From positions 1,762,988-1,826,987 of the forward strand of contig JAJEKV010000060.1 in the NCBI GenBank assembly GCA_021234155.1: a DNA stretch of 64,000 nt, read 5' to 3'. The stretch is from Isoetes taiwanensis (lineage: Eukaryota; Streptophyta; Lycopodiopsida; Isoetales; Isoetaceae). A program made the translations under genes and the position numbers. The notes under the pieces are model-generated. The model was given only the letters and a program-made list of their open reading frames with translations. It was not told the DNA's origin and did no database searches. This document shows, one piece after another, positions 1 through 9,736 of this stretch. Every line of letters starts with the position of its first letter. Within the stretch, counting starts at the first letter, position 1.

Positions 1-700
1 GATTCTGCATGGTATCCAGGAGATGCATCTCAGTTTGAAAATAAGTTTGCAGGCCTCTTGGCTGCTTAAGAAGAAGAATTTGATTTGGGTCCACGTATCC
101 TCTGCCCGAGATGGTTTTGTTTGTGTTTTGTTTGTGCTATTAGAGCACAAAATGGGCCACCATAGCCAAGCTCTTGCCTGGTCGAACAGATAATCTCATA
201 AAAAATCAGATGCATGCACATGTATGCTTGGAAAGAGCAAAGCCCAGGACCATTCTTTTGTTAGATGCAGATGGAGCCAACCATTTGGCTCCCAGCTATA
301 GACAAATGGTATTGACGACATCGACATTTATCAGGTTAGATATATATAGAAGTTACAAAATTTAAAGTTTTTCATACAAAAATCTTTGAAGGTTTTCATG
401 CAGTGGTCTTTGATGCAATGCTTCCAGAAAATATGATAATGCCAAGTTTGTCCTTAACGTTTTAAAAGAATCGTCATGCTACAAGATCTAAGAGAATCCT
501 ATTACCTGATACCTAAGCCAGACCACTCAGAGAGCAAATTACAGGAGATTAAATTACCTGCAAGATGGTTCACATGTTGGGTTCAGGACTGGACTCTGGA
601 GCACAGAGGATGCCAGCAATACAACTTGCCAGATATAAGCACAAATAGCCACAGAATTTTACCAACACAACCAGCCAGAGAAATTTTGCAAAGAGAGATG
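1..700. other. No recognised gene; short open exon-like stretch at the left edge
   Basis: Bases 1-66 are open on the plus strand (begins DSAWYPGDASQFENKF) and end at a TAA at 67-69. This could be the last codons of a gene that starts outside the window, but I do not recognise it. The rest has no convincing codon structure; the open frames there start at arbitrary non-ATG codons and look like chance. Confidence 0.3.
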
Positions 701-716
701 AAAAATAAACTTGAAT

Positions 717-893
717 CAATCTGCTTTTTGCTGGGCTTCTTTCTGCTGGGCTTCTTTCTGCTGGGCTTCTTTCATGAGAGCCCTCTTCCTTATGTTGAGG
801 CTAATTTCTTTCATGAGAGCCCTCTTTCTTTCATGAGAGCCCTCTTCCTTCTGCTGGGCTTCTTTCATGAGAGCCCTCTTCCTTATGTGGGTC
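717..893. repeat. Minisatellite of two alternating units
   Basis: Two short units alternate here: one containing CTGCTGGGCTTCTTT and one containing CTTTCATGAGAGCCCTCTT. The first three tandem copies are nearly perfect. The array stays open in both directions, which creates long but meaningless ORFs on each strand. It lies immediately 5' of the truncated LINE and may be target DNA or part of the element's 5' junction. Confidence 0.75.
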
Positions 894-940
894 TCAACTG
901 TGTCTTCATTGAAAAACTCGGCAAGCCACCATAGCACATT

Positions 941-2464
941 GTGCAGAGAATATGGAGTAACCCTTGCTGTTTCGTGGATTTTAAGACGACATATGATACG
1001 GTCCCTCGGGACCTGTTGTGGCAACGCTTGCAGGAGCTACATGTCCCACAGGATTTGCAGAATGCCATCTACCGGCTCTATGATGGAATATATGCCACTT
1101 TGCCTGCGTCAGACCACCGGGTGAACAGCACCATAGGTGTTAAACAGGGATGCCCGTTATCTCCAACGCTTTTTGGACTCTATATTGACAAGTTGGAGAC
1201 CTGGATGCAAGAACATGGAGGTGGTGGCCCGCAGTTGCCAGAGGCATATACAGTAAAACAGTTGCTCTATGCAGACGATCTGGGCTTATTATCCCATACA
1301 GCTAGGAGTATGTAGGAACATTTGGATGCCCTCAGCCAATTCTGTGACATAGCAGGAATGACAGTCAACCAGCAGAAAACCAAGCTGTTGCCAATCCTGT
1401 CTGCGCAGCATGATATCCCAGACTTCTATTACAGAGGACAAATGATGGAAGTTGTAAGGACCTTTAAGTATCTGGGAATCGATTTCTCTGCTAACATGCT
1501 ATGGGATGACTGTGTAGAAAGAAGGGTCAGCGCGAGATGGAAAGCCCTGTATGCAATGCAGAATAGTTGTTACGGAATAGATCTCTGCGATTGGGCACGC
1601 AAAGCACACCTGTTCTGAGCACTCGTGGAATCAGTATTGTTGTATGGGGTAGAGGTCTGGGGGCCAGCGGTTAGCAAGGGTACTTGGGATAAGCTAGAGA
1701 GGGTACAGAAGGCTTTCCTGACGTACAGCCTAGGCGTAAAGGACAAGGTGCCTTATCCGATTTTGCTGTATGAGACTGGCTTTTGGCCCCTGCAGCATTC
1801 TGCTATGCGCAGGCACCTTGCGTATTTCCATAAGGTTGACAGAATGGATGCACAACATCTTCCTCCCCGGGCTCTGTTATTGGCACAAGGGCCACAACGT
1901 CTGAAGAGAGTGTGGCAGGAGCATTGTAGGGGATGGTTCGCAAGATGGTCCATAGACTATCAACACATTATGGATATGTCGGATATCACGGAGCAGGAGC
2001 TGCATTTGAATGAGCGCTTTGCTGCCTCTCTGTGGGATGCGCCCACTCTTGCAAGGCCCAAAACAGAGCACTACCACACGCAGGTCAATCTATCGCTTGA
2101 ACATGGCCCCCACCAGTATCTGAAGGCACACATCTCTACGAAGAAACGGAGAGCTATAGCTGCAATAAGGACAGGGTCCCACCATCTCAGAATTGAGGCA
2201 GGCCGCTGGGGTACGGATGGAGGGCAAGGAATCCCTCGGCATAAGAGATTATGCCAGTGCTGTCACATGCAGATAGTAGAAGATGAACACCATGCTCTAC
2301 AGGAATGCCCAGCATATGCACACATCCGAGCAGCTCATGCCGATCTCAGATGCTCTGAGATAGCAATTCATCAACTGCTGGCTTCGCCAATGGTGGCACG
2401 TCTCGCGTCCTACATTCTGCAAGTCTCCACCGTCAGGGAGTCCCTTACAGCACAGGGAATTTGA
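941..2464 (+). pseudogene. LINE reverse transcriptase, C-terminal half, two in-frame stops
   Basis: One frame runs through the whole interval, interrupted by TAG at 1313-1315 and TGA at 1616-1618. RT motifs appear in order: FVDFKTTYDTV (the first catalytic Asp region), GVKQGCPLSPTLFGLYID, LLYADDLGLLS (the catalytic YADD box) and FKYLGIDFS. A C-terminal zinc-binding zf-RVT-like segment follows (CQCCHMQIVEDEHHALQEC). The N-terminal endonuclease and the first RT blocks are missing. The product would copy its own RNA into DNA at a nicked target, but this copy is dead. The reported first codon is a GTG and is not a real start. Confidence 0.88.
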
Positions 2465-2489
2465 GCGCCCAGATAGGGCCTCTCAACGC

Positions 2490-2542
2490 CTACTACAAGG
2501 GTTTTTCCTCCCACATGGGGGGTTTTTTCATCCCAGTGGTAG
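2490..2542 (+). other. Structured hairpin in the LINE 3' UTR
   Basis: An outer stem CTACTAC / GTGGTAG (with G-U pairs as RNA) encloses AAGGGTTTTTCC and GGGGTTTTTTCATCCC. The same layout, with different but still complementary outer stems, occurs at 55740-55810 (plus) and, in reverse orientation, at 17861-17938, 48499-48577 and 53438-53516. It is probably a conserved RNA structure of this LINE group or its non-autonomous partners. Confidence 0.6.
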
Positions 2543-2610
2543 AGACACATTGTACAGGGAATCTGTTGTTTTCTTTTGTGTTTGGAAACTTTCCACTACA
2601 TTGTATCATC

Positions 2611-2671
2611 GTCTCATAGGCCAGTTGGCCTCCGTGGACGTTAAAATATACTTCCTTCCTTCCTTCCTTCC
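2611..2671 (+). repeat. LINE 3' terminal hairpin and (TTCC)n tail
   Basis: The sequence is GTCTCATA, then GGCC-AGTT-GGCC (4-bp stem, 4-nt loop), then TCCGTGGACGTTAAAATATA and five TTCC units. Equivalent ends occur at 4021-4080, 17360-17416, 31944-32020 (minus), 49532-49602 and 55829-55893, each with its own microsatellite. This is the likely recognition end for the reverse transcriptase. Confidence 0.7.
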
Positions 2672-3411
2672 TTCATAACCAATATATCTCATAGCATAGT
2701 TTGCATAAGTGTCTGCAGAAGGACATGCCAGAGATGGCTTCCTTACTTTGGTCATTTTCTAGCAACATATAATGGTGCCTGCATTTTTTTTCTATGTCTG
2801 CATATGCGTACATAATAAGTAAGGAATTTACCTGGCACTGGACATCAATTCCCATATGTTTGTATTCCACGTGCAATGACCTTGAGAACTGATCAACAAA
2901 CCTGTTTTAAACCATACAAGAAAAACATTTCAGATCTATGCCCTTATTGGATATGACAAATTGTATCATTGGATTTGCAGCTACAGAATTTGATGATGTA
3001 ATGCCTATAAAATTAAACAGATAAGAGAATAGCCATAAATGCTCACGCTTTTGTGCCAGCATAAAAAGAGTAAAGTGGGTTGAAACATAGAATAGATGCA
3101 ACTCCAGATCCCAGATTGATTATGCAACCTTTTCTTCTGTTTACCATTTGAAAAAGTATTCATTGCACCATTTTTGTTACAGCTTCCGCATTCAGACGAA
3201 TCAGGTCCCTAATAAGGTTATCATCCACTTTGTTGAAGAATCGAGCATAAGGATACGACAATCCCGCATTATTCACAAGAATCCCTACTTCGAATTTTGA
3301 TAAATTATTCTTAATGCGAGCCATGACTACCTCCAGATCTTTTTGTGCAAAGTCTACAATTACATACCGACACTGAACTGAATATTTGGTCTTGATTTCT
3401 TTAGCAATCTC
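2672..3411 (-). pseudogene. KCR: 3-ketoacyl-CoA reductase (KCR) gene fragment, interrupted by LINE
   Basis: Three exon-like blocks on the minus strand match very-long-chain 3-oxoacyl-CoA reductase, the ER short-chain dehydrogenase that performs the first reduction in fatty acid elongation. Block 3411-3181 is 77 intact codons flanked by AG and GT and contains VGILVNNAGLSYPYARFF, the SDR NNAG motif. Block 2901-2832 encodes FVDQFSRSLHVEYKHMGID and ends at a GT donor. Block 2778-2672 encodes APLYVA, a frameshift, then MTKVRKPSLACPS and MRYIGYE. The exon that should carry the Ser and YxxxK catalytic residues is not visible between 3180 and 2902, and no upstream NADPH-binding exon was found. The last exon is cut by the LINE tail. 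Introns are retained, so this is a DNA copy or decayed gene, not a processed pseudogene. Confidence 0.85.
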
Positions 3412-3929
3412 CTGTAATTAAATCTCTGAATGGCAAGTGATCCCACTTCCGAAACATTACATGGGATGATCACAAAAGGTGAACAATCACATGTAAAGCC
3501 CACCAAAGGTGGGCAATTTACTAGTTTAATATAAAAAAAATCCAGGAGTTCAATTTTTAGTGGATCTTTGGACTCTTATATATTTATTCATGTTGTACTC
3601 GGTACTCTATTCTAGCATTTTTCAATCCAAGGAACTACATGTCATGATGCTTTGAATATTCTCAGTGGATCCGAACTTGTAAGATCCAATGAATTTAGTG
3701 ATAGGCCAGATAAAGTGAATGGGCCCAATGGACGATAGGCCCAATGTGTATGTGATGTACATCTGGTGTCAAATAATGTAGAGAAAGTTAGAATTATGTC
3801 CAACTTTTCCAATGGTTTCTAGGCCATACTTTTTTAGGATTTCTCTTATGGTTATTTTAGAGACCAAAATCTCATTTTATTTGGTTGGTATTTTAGTAAG
3901 CATCATGCAAATTGTTTTTGAAAATAGGG
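3412..3929. other. AT-rich DNA, no gene recognised
   Basis: This lies where upstream KCR exons would be expected on the minus strand, but none is recognisable. It holds short AT-rich stretches and no long ORF. Confidence 0.4.
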
Positions 3930-4080
3930 CATCTATTTGATACTTTTTTGTTGTTGTGCGCAAACCCTTCGAGACATGGGTTTGTGCAGTAATGAGCTTG
4001 TTGAGCATTCTTTATATTGTGTCCCATAGATCTTTTGATCTCCATGGACAATAAAATTCAATTCAATCCAATTCAATTCT
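3930..4080 (+). mobile_element. SINE-like retroposon with shared LINE-type 3' end
   Basis: A stem CGCAAACCC / GGGTTTGTG near 3960-3985 is followed by GTCCCATA, the hairpin GATC-TTTT-GATC, TCCATGGACAATAAAA and an (AATTC)n-like tail. The end matches the 3' end of the LINE at 2.6 kb in layout. The 5' boundary is uncertain. Confidence 0.5.
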
Positions 4081-4228
4081 GTACATGATGGTTCAGCATG
4101 GCATGGCAGGATTTTGAATCTTTTGGTGTAGAATTTGGTTAACAAAGTAAGGTTTTTATTCACATGTGTTTCCTTATAAGTGCTTTTGAACTCTAAAATC
4201 TTGTTTAGTGGCTGGAATCTTGTTTAGA

Positions 4229-4384
<156 letters not shown>

Positions 4385-4526
4385 CCGTTGGTCCTTTGTC
4401 AAAATATACAACTATATTTGCCAAATAATGCATCCACATCCTCATGGGTATGCCCGGGCATAAGAAACCCTAAATTAACTCTTTCAAATATCCCCACAGC
4501 TGTTAAGTAGGATAGGAAAGAAAACT

Positions 4527-7250
4527 TCACATGTTCTTATTTTGGCCAGCACAATTATCAAGTTGCAAGAGGAACCTTTTGGGTAGGTCTTGAGCTCTAG
4601 CACGCGAAGTTGAACCTCCAACATGTTCATTAGACCCATGCTTGCTAAACCTTGCCTTGCTGAACTTTTCAATATTGTTAGAGTTTCCATCTAACAATGC
4701 TCTATGTAGTGCCTGGCTAGCTGTAGGGTCCTGGAGGTGACCATTGTATCCATTTTCATAGTTTCTCAAACACCTCATGATACTCCCAATATGAAAATCT
4801 GGACCATTACTCCACAACTCCAAACTAAAATGGCCATAGTAAGTTTGAGTCTGCCCATGCAAGATTGCCCCAGTCATTGAGATCTGTAAAGGGTATGATC
4901 TTCCACATGACTTTGGTATGTACTTGAATTGTGGAAGACAAGTCTTTTGCTGGTCCATCTTGTCATGTATAATACATAAATAGTTATTAGGTTCCAATGC
5001 AGATAAAGTCCTCCACATCCAATAACATGATCTACATGATAGTTGGTCAGTCATATGGTCCTTCATATGCTCCCTTATCCTAGCCCTTTGACTAGGTTGC
5101 ACAGTCTTATCAAGAGTATCCTTCAACTTAGCACATAAATTGCACTTTGCAAAGTTGTTTGAAGTTGCTATGGTGACATGATTGAAATGCTTCTTCCATA
5201 GCCTACTAAAGCTAGGTTGGGATATTGGAAGAATTCCCAATTCTCGAAGTAGGGAATTCACTTCTTCCAAAATACTCTTTTGAGTACAATGTGATGGTAA
5301 CCTTTTCTCAACAACTGCTCTTCCCTTTTCATCCCTTTTCAACAACTGCTTTTGTGTGGCATAGACTCTGCATTGAAATCAATATATTTTTCAAATATCT
5401 TCCTGGCAGCCAAGATCCTAGCTGTTGGTCTCAACAAACCATTATTTCCATGCAAAGCAATCCTGTTCCCCTCTGCCTGTTTTTTTTGCCAATTATGCCA
5501 TGAAGAAGTTGGAATTGCATGGATATTCTGCCATGCTTTTTTACATATCCATTTGCCTAGCAAAGGGTATCTTTTTCTGTTTGGGTTTCTTTCATCCTGA
5601 AGTGCATGCTCGAAGAGTGTGTACATGTAGGTCCTCCTCTCATCAACAGTATACTCTTGAAAAGTGGCTCTTGCTTCCACCCTGCGCACTTGCCCTTGGC
5701 TGCCACTGTGCATGCTCGGCCGCAGGCCCGTTGGAGGCGAGCTGCTGTGCTCACCTTGGAGGATTGGTATTGGGGTGGTCAGCTAGCTTCGTGGGAGTTC
5801 TTTCGAGCTCGCTTTCACCTGAGGGGCAATGGCCAGGGCTATCACGGGAGCGTGGTGGGAGTATTCCGCTACACATACCTATAGTCCCTCGGGATGATGT
5901 GGTGGTGCGGGTTTGGAAGGTTCATGGGATGTTGTGTCTTCTTGCTTTGTGCGGTCTTCTTACCGGGTGCCGGCTATTCATGACACCGCCCCTTCGGGCA
6001 AGTGGTCTCTGCGCAGGGTTCTCGATGGCGCTTCGGTTTTGGGCGTGGACATGGAGCTCACTTCCCCACCCGAAGGTTAGGGTGCTTACGTGGCGGTGGT
6101 GCACCATTTGTATCGGGGTGAATGCCTAGGCCGGGTGTGAGCCCTCTCTGCCCTTGTTGTGGCCTTCATCGTGAGACTGTGGAGCATTGTCTAGTTTTAT
6201 GCCATCAATTGCAGGCTGCCTGGGATTGGGTTAGGGCTCTGTTTCAGGTGAGATTGACTAGCCAGCAGTTGCTGCTTCATGTGTATCCTGGTGCTTAGCC
6301 GCTCTTGCGACAGCAAGCCTTGCATATGTGCGTGGCTTGGTTGGTGTGGCTGATTTGGAAGCGGCGGCGGTTGTGGATCTTTCAGGGGATTCAGCAGCCT
6401 GCAGCCTCTCTGATTCCTCGACTCAGGTACAAGCTATTTTAAAGCTTTCTGGTGTTCCCGGGAGTAGTAGAGCGGAAGTTTGCCATTTGGCGGGACTTCT
6501 TGGGTGTTGTAGATGGTGATGGTCGGTTTGTACAGCAGTAGAGTGAGTTTGTTGTGGAGTGTCGAGGTATTGCTGTCTCTTTGGGGCAGTTCTCCTTCCT
6601 CCTCACTTGCTTTGTAACATTACATGACACAGTTCTTCAAAAAAAAAAAAAAATTGTTCTATTGTAAAGAATTGCATACAACCACTCCAACAACAATCTG
6701 AGCCCCTAAGCTTCACCATTGTCTCACGTTTGGTGTCACTAATCAACTTGGCTCTTTTGCTAGAATAATGTCTGGCAACTGATACTTCTCCCCTTTTGCC
6801 TAGGTTTAGAGTTCCAACTGCCAATGGATCAATATCAAGACAATCATTGTCCCCAACAACCTCAGGCTCTGGAAAAATATAATCCTACACAAATTGAACA
6901 CTACTTATAGGCCATGCCATGATGCAAGGAACCTCCAATTGCTTGACACAACCAAAACATTCCTTGTCACCCAAACCTTTACCTTTCCAGTTGTCTTCCA
7001 ACAAAGAAATTGCAATACCAATATTGTCTTCCCCTAGCCTTTCATCATTAACAGCTTGAGGATCTGCTAGCACAATGACTCCTTGGCCTACTATTTCCTT
7101 GTTGCACTTGTGCATGATTCTCACCTTCTGCACCCTACTATGGAGGACTAATTGTTTTTCTTCAACATTCTTGCTAGGAGGTGCTTTTTCATTGAAATTG
7201 CTCTTTTCAATATGTTGCACACCATCTTGAGTTGGAGAGGCACCATTGAC
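4527..7250 (-). pseudogene. Gene with LDNCxGQNKN-type motif (DUF7869-like), split by a LINE
   Basis: Reading on the minus strand from 7250: a first part contains QGVIVLADPQAVNDERLG, an in-frame TAG near 6885, then DYIFPEPEVV and GSDCCWSGCMQFFTIEQ, ending at the poly-T face of an inserted LINE (6652-5690). Reading resumes with ATFQEYTVDERRTYMYTLF, GKWICKKAWQNIHAIPTSS and, after a frameshift near 5340 in a short duplicated sequence, MLKRDEKGRAVV to QLDNCAGQNKNM at 4527. The CC..C block, the GKxxCKKA-IxxS block and the terminal LDNCxGQNKN box resemble, from memory, a eukaryotic family (DUF7869-like) of many repeat-like members, perhaps transposase-derived. The Asp of LDNC could be a catalytic acid, but that is inference. 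The C-terminal portion after the motif is missing. Confidence 0.6.
5690..6652 (+). mobile_element. L1-type LINE 3' fragment with poly(A), inserted in the 4.5-7.2 kb gene
   Basis: A GC-rich segment in an AT-rich gene ends in about 13 A residues (to 6652). Around 6128-6245 the plus strand reads RPGVSPLCPCCGLHRETVEH, then CLVLCHQLQAAWDWVRALF, a typical zf-RVT end of plant LINE ORF2 (CPCC...ETxEHCL). Sequence 5' of it carries frameshifts and stops. The poly(A) separates it from the (TTCC)-tailed LINE at 0.9-2.7 kb, so at least two LINE lineages are present. The 5' boundary is set where the host coding frame is lost and is approximate. Confidence 0.75.
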
Positions 7251-7539
7251 CTAGACAAATTGCACCTTTTTTAGTCAATAGTAAAACACCATAAGATAAG
7301 AAAAGTACGTACATTTATGGAATATATAGAGGTAAATTAAAATTTTTAAAAAAAGCAAGAAATTCCTTGTAAATAGGTTTAGTATAATAATAACAATGGG
7401 TATAAACGAAATCATTTAAAACAAGAATTTTCGTGGCAACAACAGGGAAATGATATTTATATAAATAAATCCAAATTTTAATTATCGAAATTTTAGCCTT
7501 CAGAATACGAAAAGACATATAACTGATAACTGATAAGAT
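7251..7539. other. AT-rich spacer, no gene recognised
   Basis: Very AT-rich DNA between the minus-strand gene and the first promoter module. The ORFs here are low-complexity artefacts. Confidence 0.4.
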
Positions 7540-7700
7540 AGCCGTGAGAATTTATTCTCCATAATATACCCTAGATTATATAGCTGGCGGGAAGATCGTA
7601 CGCCTGGCGTGTTATTTGAGGCAATCATTAATTCACGCTAATTTCTAATTAACCCTATATAAATCCGGTTCACGCTCTCAGGACCTCCATTCCTTCCAAT
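7540..7700 (+). promoter_or_regulatory. Promoter module 1 (TATA box, GTACGCCTGGCGTG palindrome)
   Basis: The module contains GAGAATTTATT, ATTCTCCATA, CTGGCGGGAAGATCGTACGC, CTGGCGTG, ATTCACGCT, TCTAATTA, CTATATAAATCC (7655-7666) and TTCACGCTCTCA. The same elements in the same order recur at 8598-8790. The TATA-like box lies about 60 bases before the ATG at 7720, a plausible plant core promoter. Confidence 0.6.
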
Positions 7701-7719
7701 TTTTTTTTCTCTGCCCGCC

Positions 7720-8113
7720 ATGAAGCGTTCGGCCTCAGCAGCGGACCTTCATGAAGAACCCGAGGTCTCCTCAAAGAGACGTCGGGTTGAAGAAGTCCCT
7801 CAATCCCCCCCCCTCCCCCCATTGATTTTTTATCAAAATTCTCCTCTGATTCCGATTCAGAGGATGAAGAGGAGGAAGCGGAGGAGGAGGACGATCAGAA
7901 TTCACAGGGATTCCTGACCGCTCTGCTTCAGGGTTGGCTCGACCCTGAAACAGAGAATGAAAATAATGGAGGAGGAGGAGGAGGAGGATTTTTGGAATGG
8001 TTGCGAAATGAATCAAGTTTGCATGTCTGCCTTTTTTTGTTTTGCACCTTTCTTTCTTCTTTCTTTTCTAACACCTTTCTTTCTTCTTTCTTGTAGACAT
8101 GGAAGAAGAGTGA
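7720..8113 (+). CDS. Small acidic, lysine/arginine-tagged protein; frameshift in a C-run
   Basis: ATG at 7720 begins MKRSASAADLHEEPEVSSKR RR, a basic nuclear-localisation-like start. After the C-run at 7806-7820 the coding frame appears to shift to one reading KFSSDSDSEDEEEEAEEEDD, then SQGFLTALLQGWLDPETEN, a glycine run and FLEWLRNES. The acidic Ser-Asp tract resembles a CK2-type phosphoacceptor region. A pyrimidine-rich stretch ending TTGTAG at 8096 looks like a 3' splice site; splicing from near 8014 would end the protein ...EWLRNESNMEEE. The family is not recognised. It lies 60 bases downstream of promoter module 1. The frameshift may be a homopolymer error or real decay. Confidence 0.45.
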
Positions 8114-8204
8114 TGCAGTCCGGGCGGCCCTGTTTTTTTTTTGTTTCTTACAGAAGTTTCGATCACGCCTCGGGCATTTTTTTTTGTGTAAATCTGTGAA
8201 AAGC

Positions 8205-8360
8205 CTTCGAGCATCTGTTTACAAACCTTCGGGCATCTGTACATATATCAATTTTTGAATGAAATCAAACAGTTTTCTCCAAGCATTTTTGTATCCCTTC
8301 GGGCATCTGTACATAATTTTTTTTGAATGAAATCAAGCATTTTTGTATCTCTAAAATTTT
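8205..8360 (+). repeat. Tandem 3'-UTR-like repeat
   Basis: CCTTCGGGCATCTGTACAT followed by a T-run and TTGAATGAAATCAA occurs twice (about 8226-8270 and 8298-8340), with a degenerate third CCTTCGAGCATCTGTT before. It lies where a 3' UTR of the small acidic gene would be. Confidence 0.6.
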
Positions 8361-8597
8361 GTCTCTGCGTTTGTCTCAATAAAGTCTGGGGAACACTATG
8401 AATCAACCACATGAGATCTCTGATTCATCAAAGTAACCATAGGAAATTTTCTGATACGACCTAAAAAAATTCCCCAACACTACAAATCATTTTTACTTTA
8501 GCCTTGATAATTTAGCCTTTAAAATCATTTTTAATTTAGCCTATATAAAATTTCTAAATTTTGTTTTTTCGAATGCAATAAATGGAATAAAATGCCA

Positions 8598-8790
8598 TGA
8601 GAATTTATTGCATGAAATGCAATATTCTCCATATATACCATATACATGTCATGTCTGGCGGGAAGACCGTACGCCAGGCGTGTTAATTCAAGCAATCAAT
8701 TATTCACGCTTATTTATTTCTAATTATGGCTATATAAATCCATTTCACGCTCTCAAAGTTCCTACATATTCTTCCTTTCTTCATACGATT
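8598..8790 (+). promoter_or_regulatory. Promoter module 2, duplicate of the 7.54-kb module
   Basis: The shared elements are GAGAATTTATT, ATATTCTCCATA, CTGGCGGGAAGACCGTACGC, CAGGCGTG, ATTCACGCTTATTT, TCTAATTA, CTATATAAATCC (8730-8741) and TTCACGCTCTCA. It precedes an untranslated leader with probable introns (a donor-like AAG|GTTAGT near 9084), which would lead to the ATG at 9737. Confidence 0.6.
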
Positions 8791-9340
8791 TGCCGGTTGT
8801 GCTTCTGCTGTGTTTTGATCCGCCCTACTAAAATCTTGGTGAGCAGATTTCTTTTCAGCAATGTTAGATGCTTTTTTGGTTTCAGCAATTCCTAAATTAC
8901 TAAAAGACTCCGCCTTATGTTATGTAGCATCTGTAGCAGAGGACATCACTTCGCGTATGGACATCGGAGGCTAAGAATTAAAACCAAAAGTAGAGGACTC
9001 CGGTCTTCGAATCCAAAAGCCGTGGAATTAAAACCAAAAGCAAAGTGCTCCGTTCTTCGAATCCAAACGCCTCAGAATTCAAGGTTAGTTTTGATTTAGT
9101 TTTAAGCTGCATGTCAATGGCAGGTTTAATCCAAGAAGACAAGCTTATGCATTTGCTCGAGGCAGAGGAAGCAGATGATGTTTATGAAAACCATAATAGT
9201 TTTTTATAAACTTCATCTGCTTCTTTTTGTTTCGAGTAAATTCTTGAGTTTCTCTTCCTGAATTAATCATGCTGTTGCATGCAAGTTTCTATTATGAATA
9301 GTAGATAGCATTAGAAAAATCTCAAAGATAATATTTGAAA

Positions 9341-9703
9341 CACGCTAAGCGTGTTCCAAATACATGCTAACATTAGTCCAACTTATGTATACACACTTGG
9401 CGTGCATTCAGCAGAGAAAGGAAAAAAAAAAACTGTACAGATAGATAAGTAAATAGTTAAAGGCCAGGCAATTATTTCTGTAAATAATTGCCTGGCCTTT
9501 AACTATTTACTTATCTATCTGTACAGTTTTTTTTCTCTCTCTGCTGAATGCACGCCGAGCGTGTATAGTTTTTCCTATATACCAGTTTACACGCTGAGCG
9601 TGTAAACAATTTTATCCTTAGTTTCATCTTTTAATTTAAACGCGCCAGGCGTGTCTCTTAGTTTCTAAGTTTATAAATAAATAAATATAACACGCCAGGC
9701 GTG
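9341..9703. repeat. Cluster of CACGCC-N-GGCGTG palindromes in a probable 5'-leader intron
   Basis: Palindromic 13-mers or one- to two-base variants lie at 9341, 9392, 9551, 9590, 9641 and 9691. The sequence between them is AT-rich. They fall between a donor-like site near 9085 and the acceptor-like TTGATAG|ATGCC at 9736, so they would be intronic if the leader is spliced. Confidence 0.7.
9389..9566. repeat. Near-perfect foldback with 85-base arms
   Basis: The left arm (9389-9477) and right arm (9482-9566) are almost exact reverse complements around a 4-base loop CTGT at 9478-9481. The arm centre reads TTAAAGGCCAGGCAATTATT. The ends are copies of the locus palindrome (ACTTGGCGTGCATTCAGCAG against CTGCTGAATGCACGCCGAGC). 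It could be a foldback MITE or a hairpin-RNA source. Confidence 0.85.
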
Positions 9704-9736
9704 AATACTGATACTCCGCTAACTTCCTATTGATAG

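Larger units (their letters stand above)
905..2671 (+). mobile_element. 5'-truncated LINE (non-LTR retrotransposon)
   Basis: The element consists of the C-terminal half of a LINE reverse transcriptase, a roughly 200-bp 3' UTR with two hairpins, and a (TTCC)n tail. The 5' end is truncated inside the RT domain, as is usual for LINEs copied by target-primed reverse transcription. The tail abuts the minus-strand KCR exon exactly where that exon's homology stops, after IGYE, so the LINE appears to have landed in that exon. I could not identify a target-site duplication because the microsatellite tail obscures it. Confidence 0.85.

Noticed and set aside
716-1024. ORFs over the minisatellite (HESPLP and RKRALMKEA repeats)
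   Set aside because: The frame stays open because the repeat unit lacks stops; there is no protein evidence.
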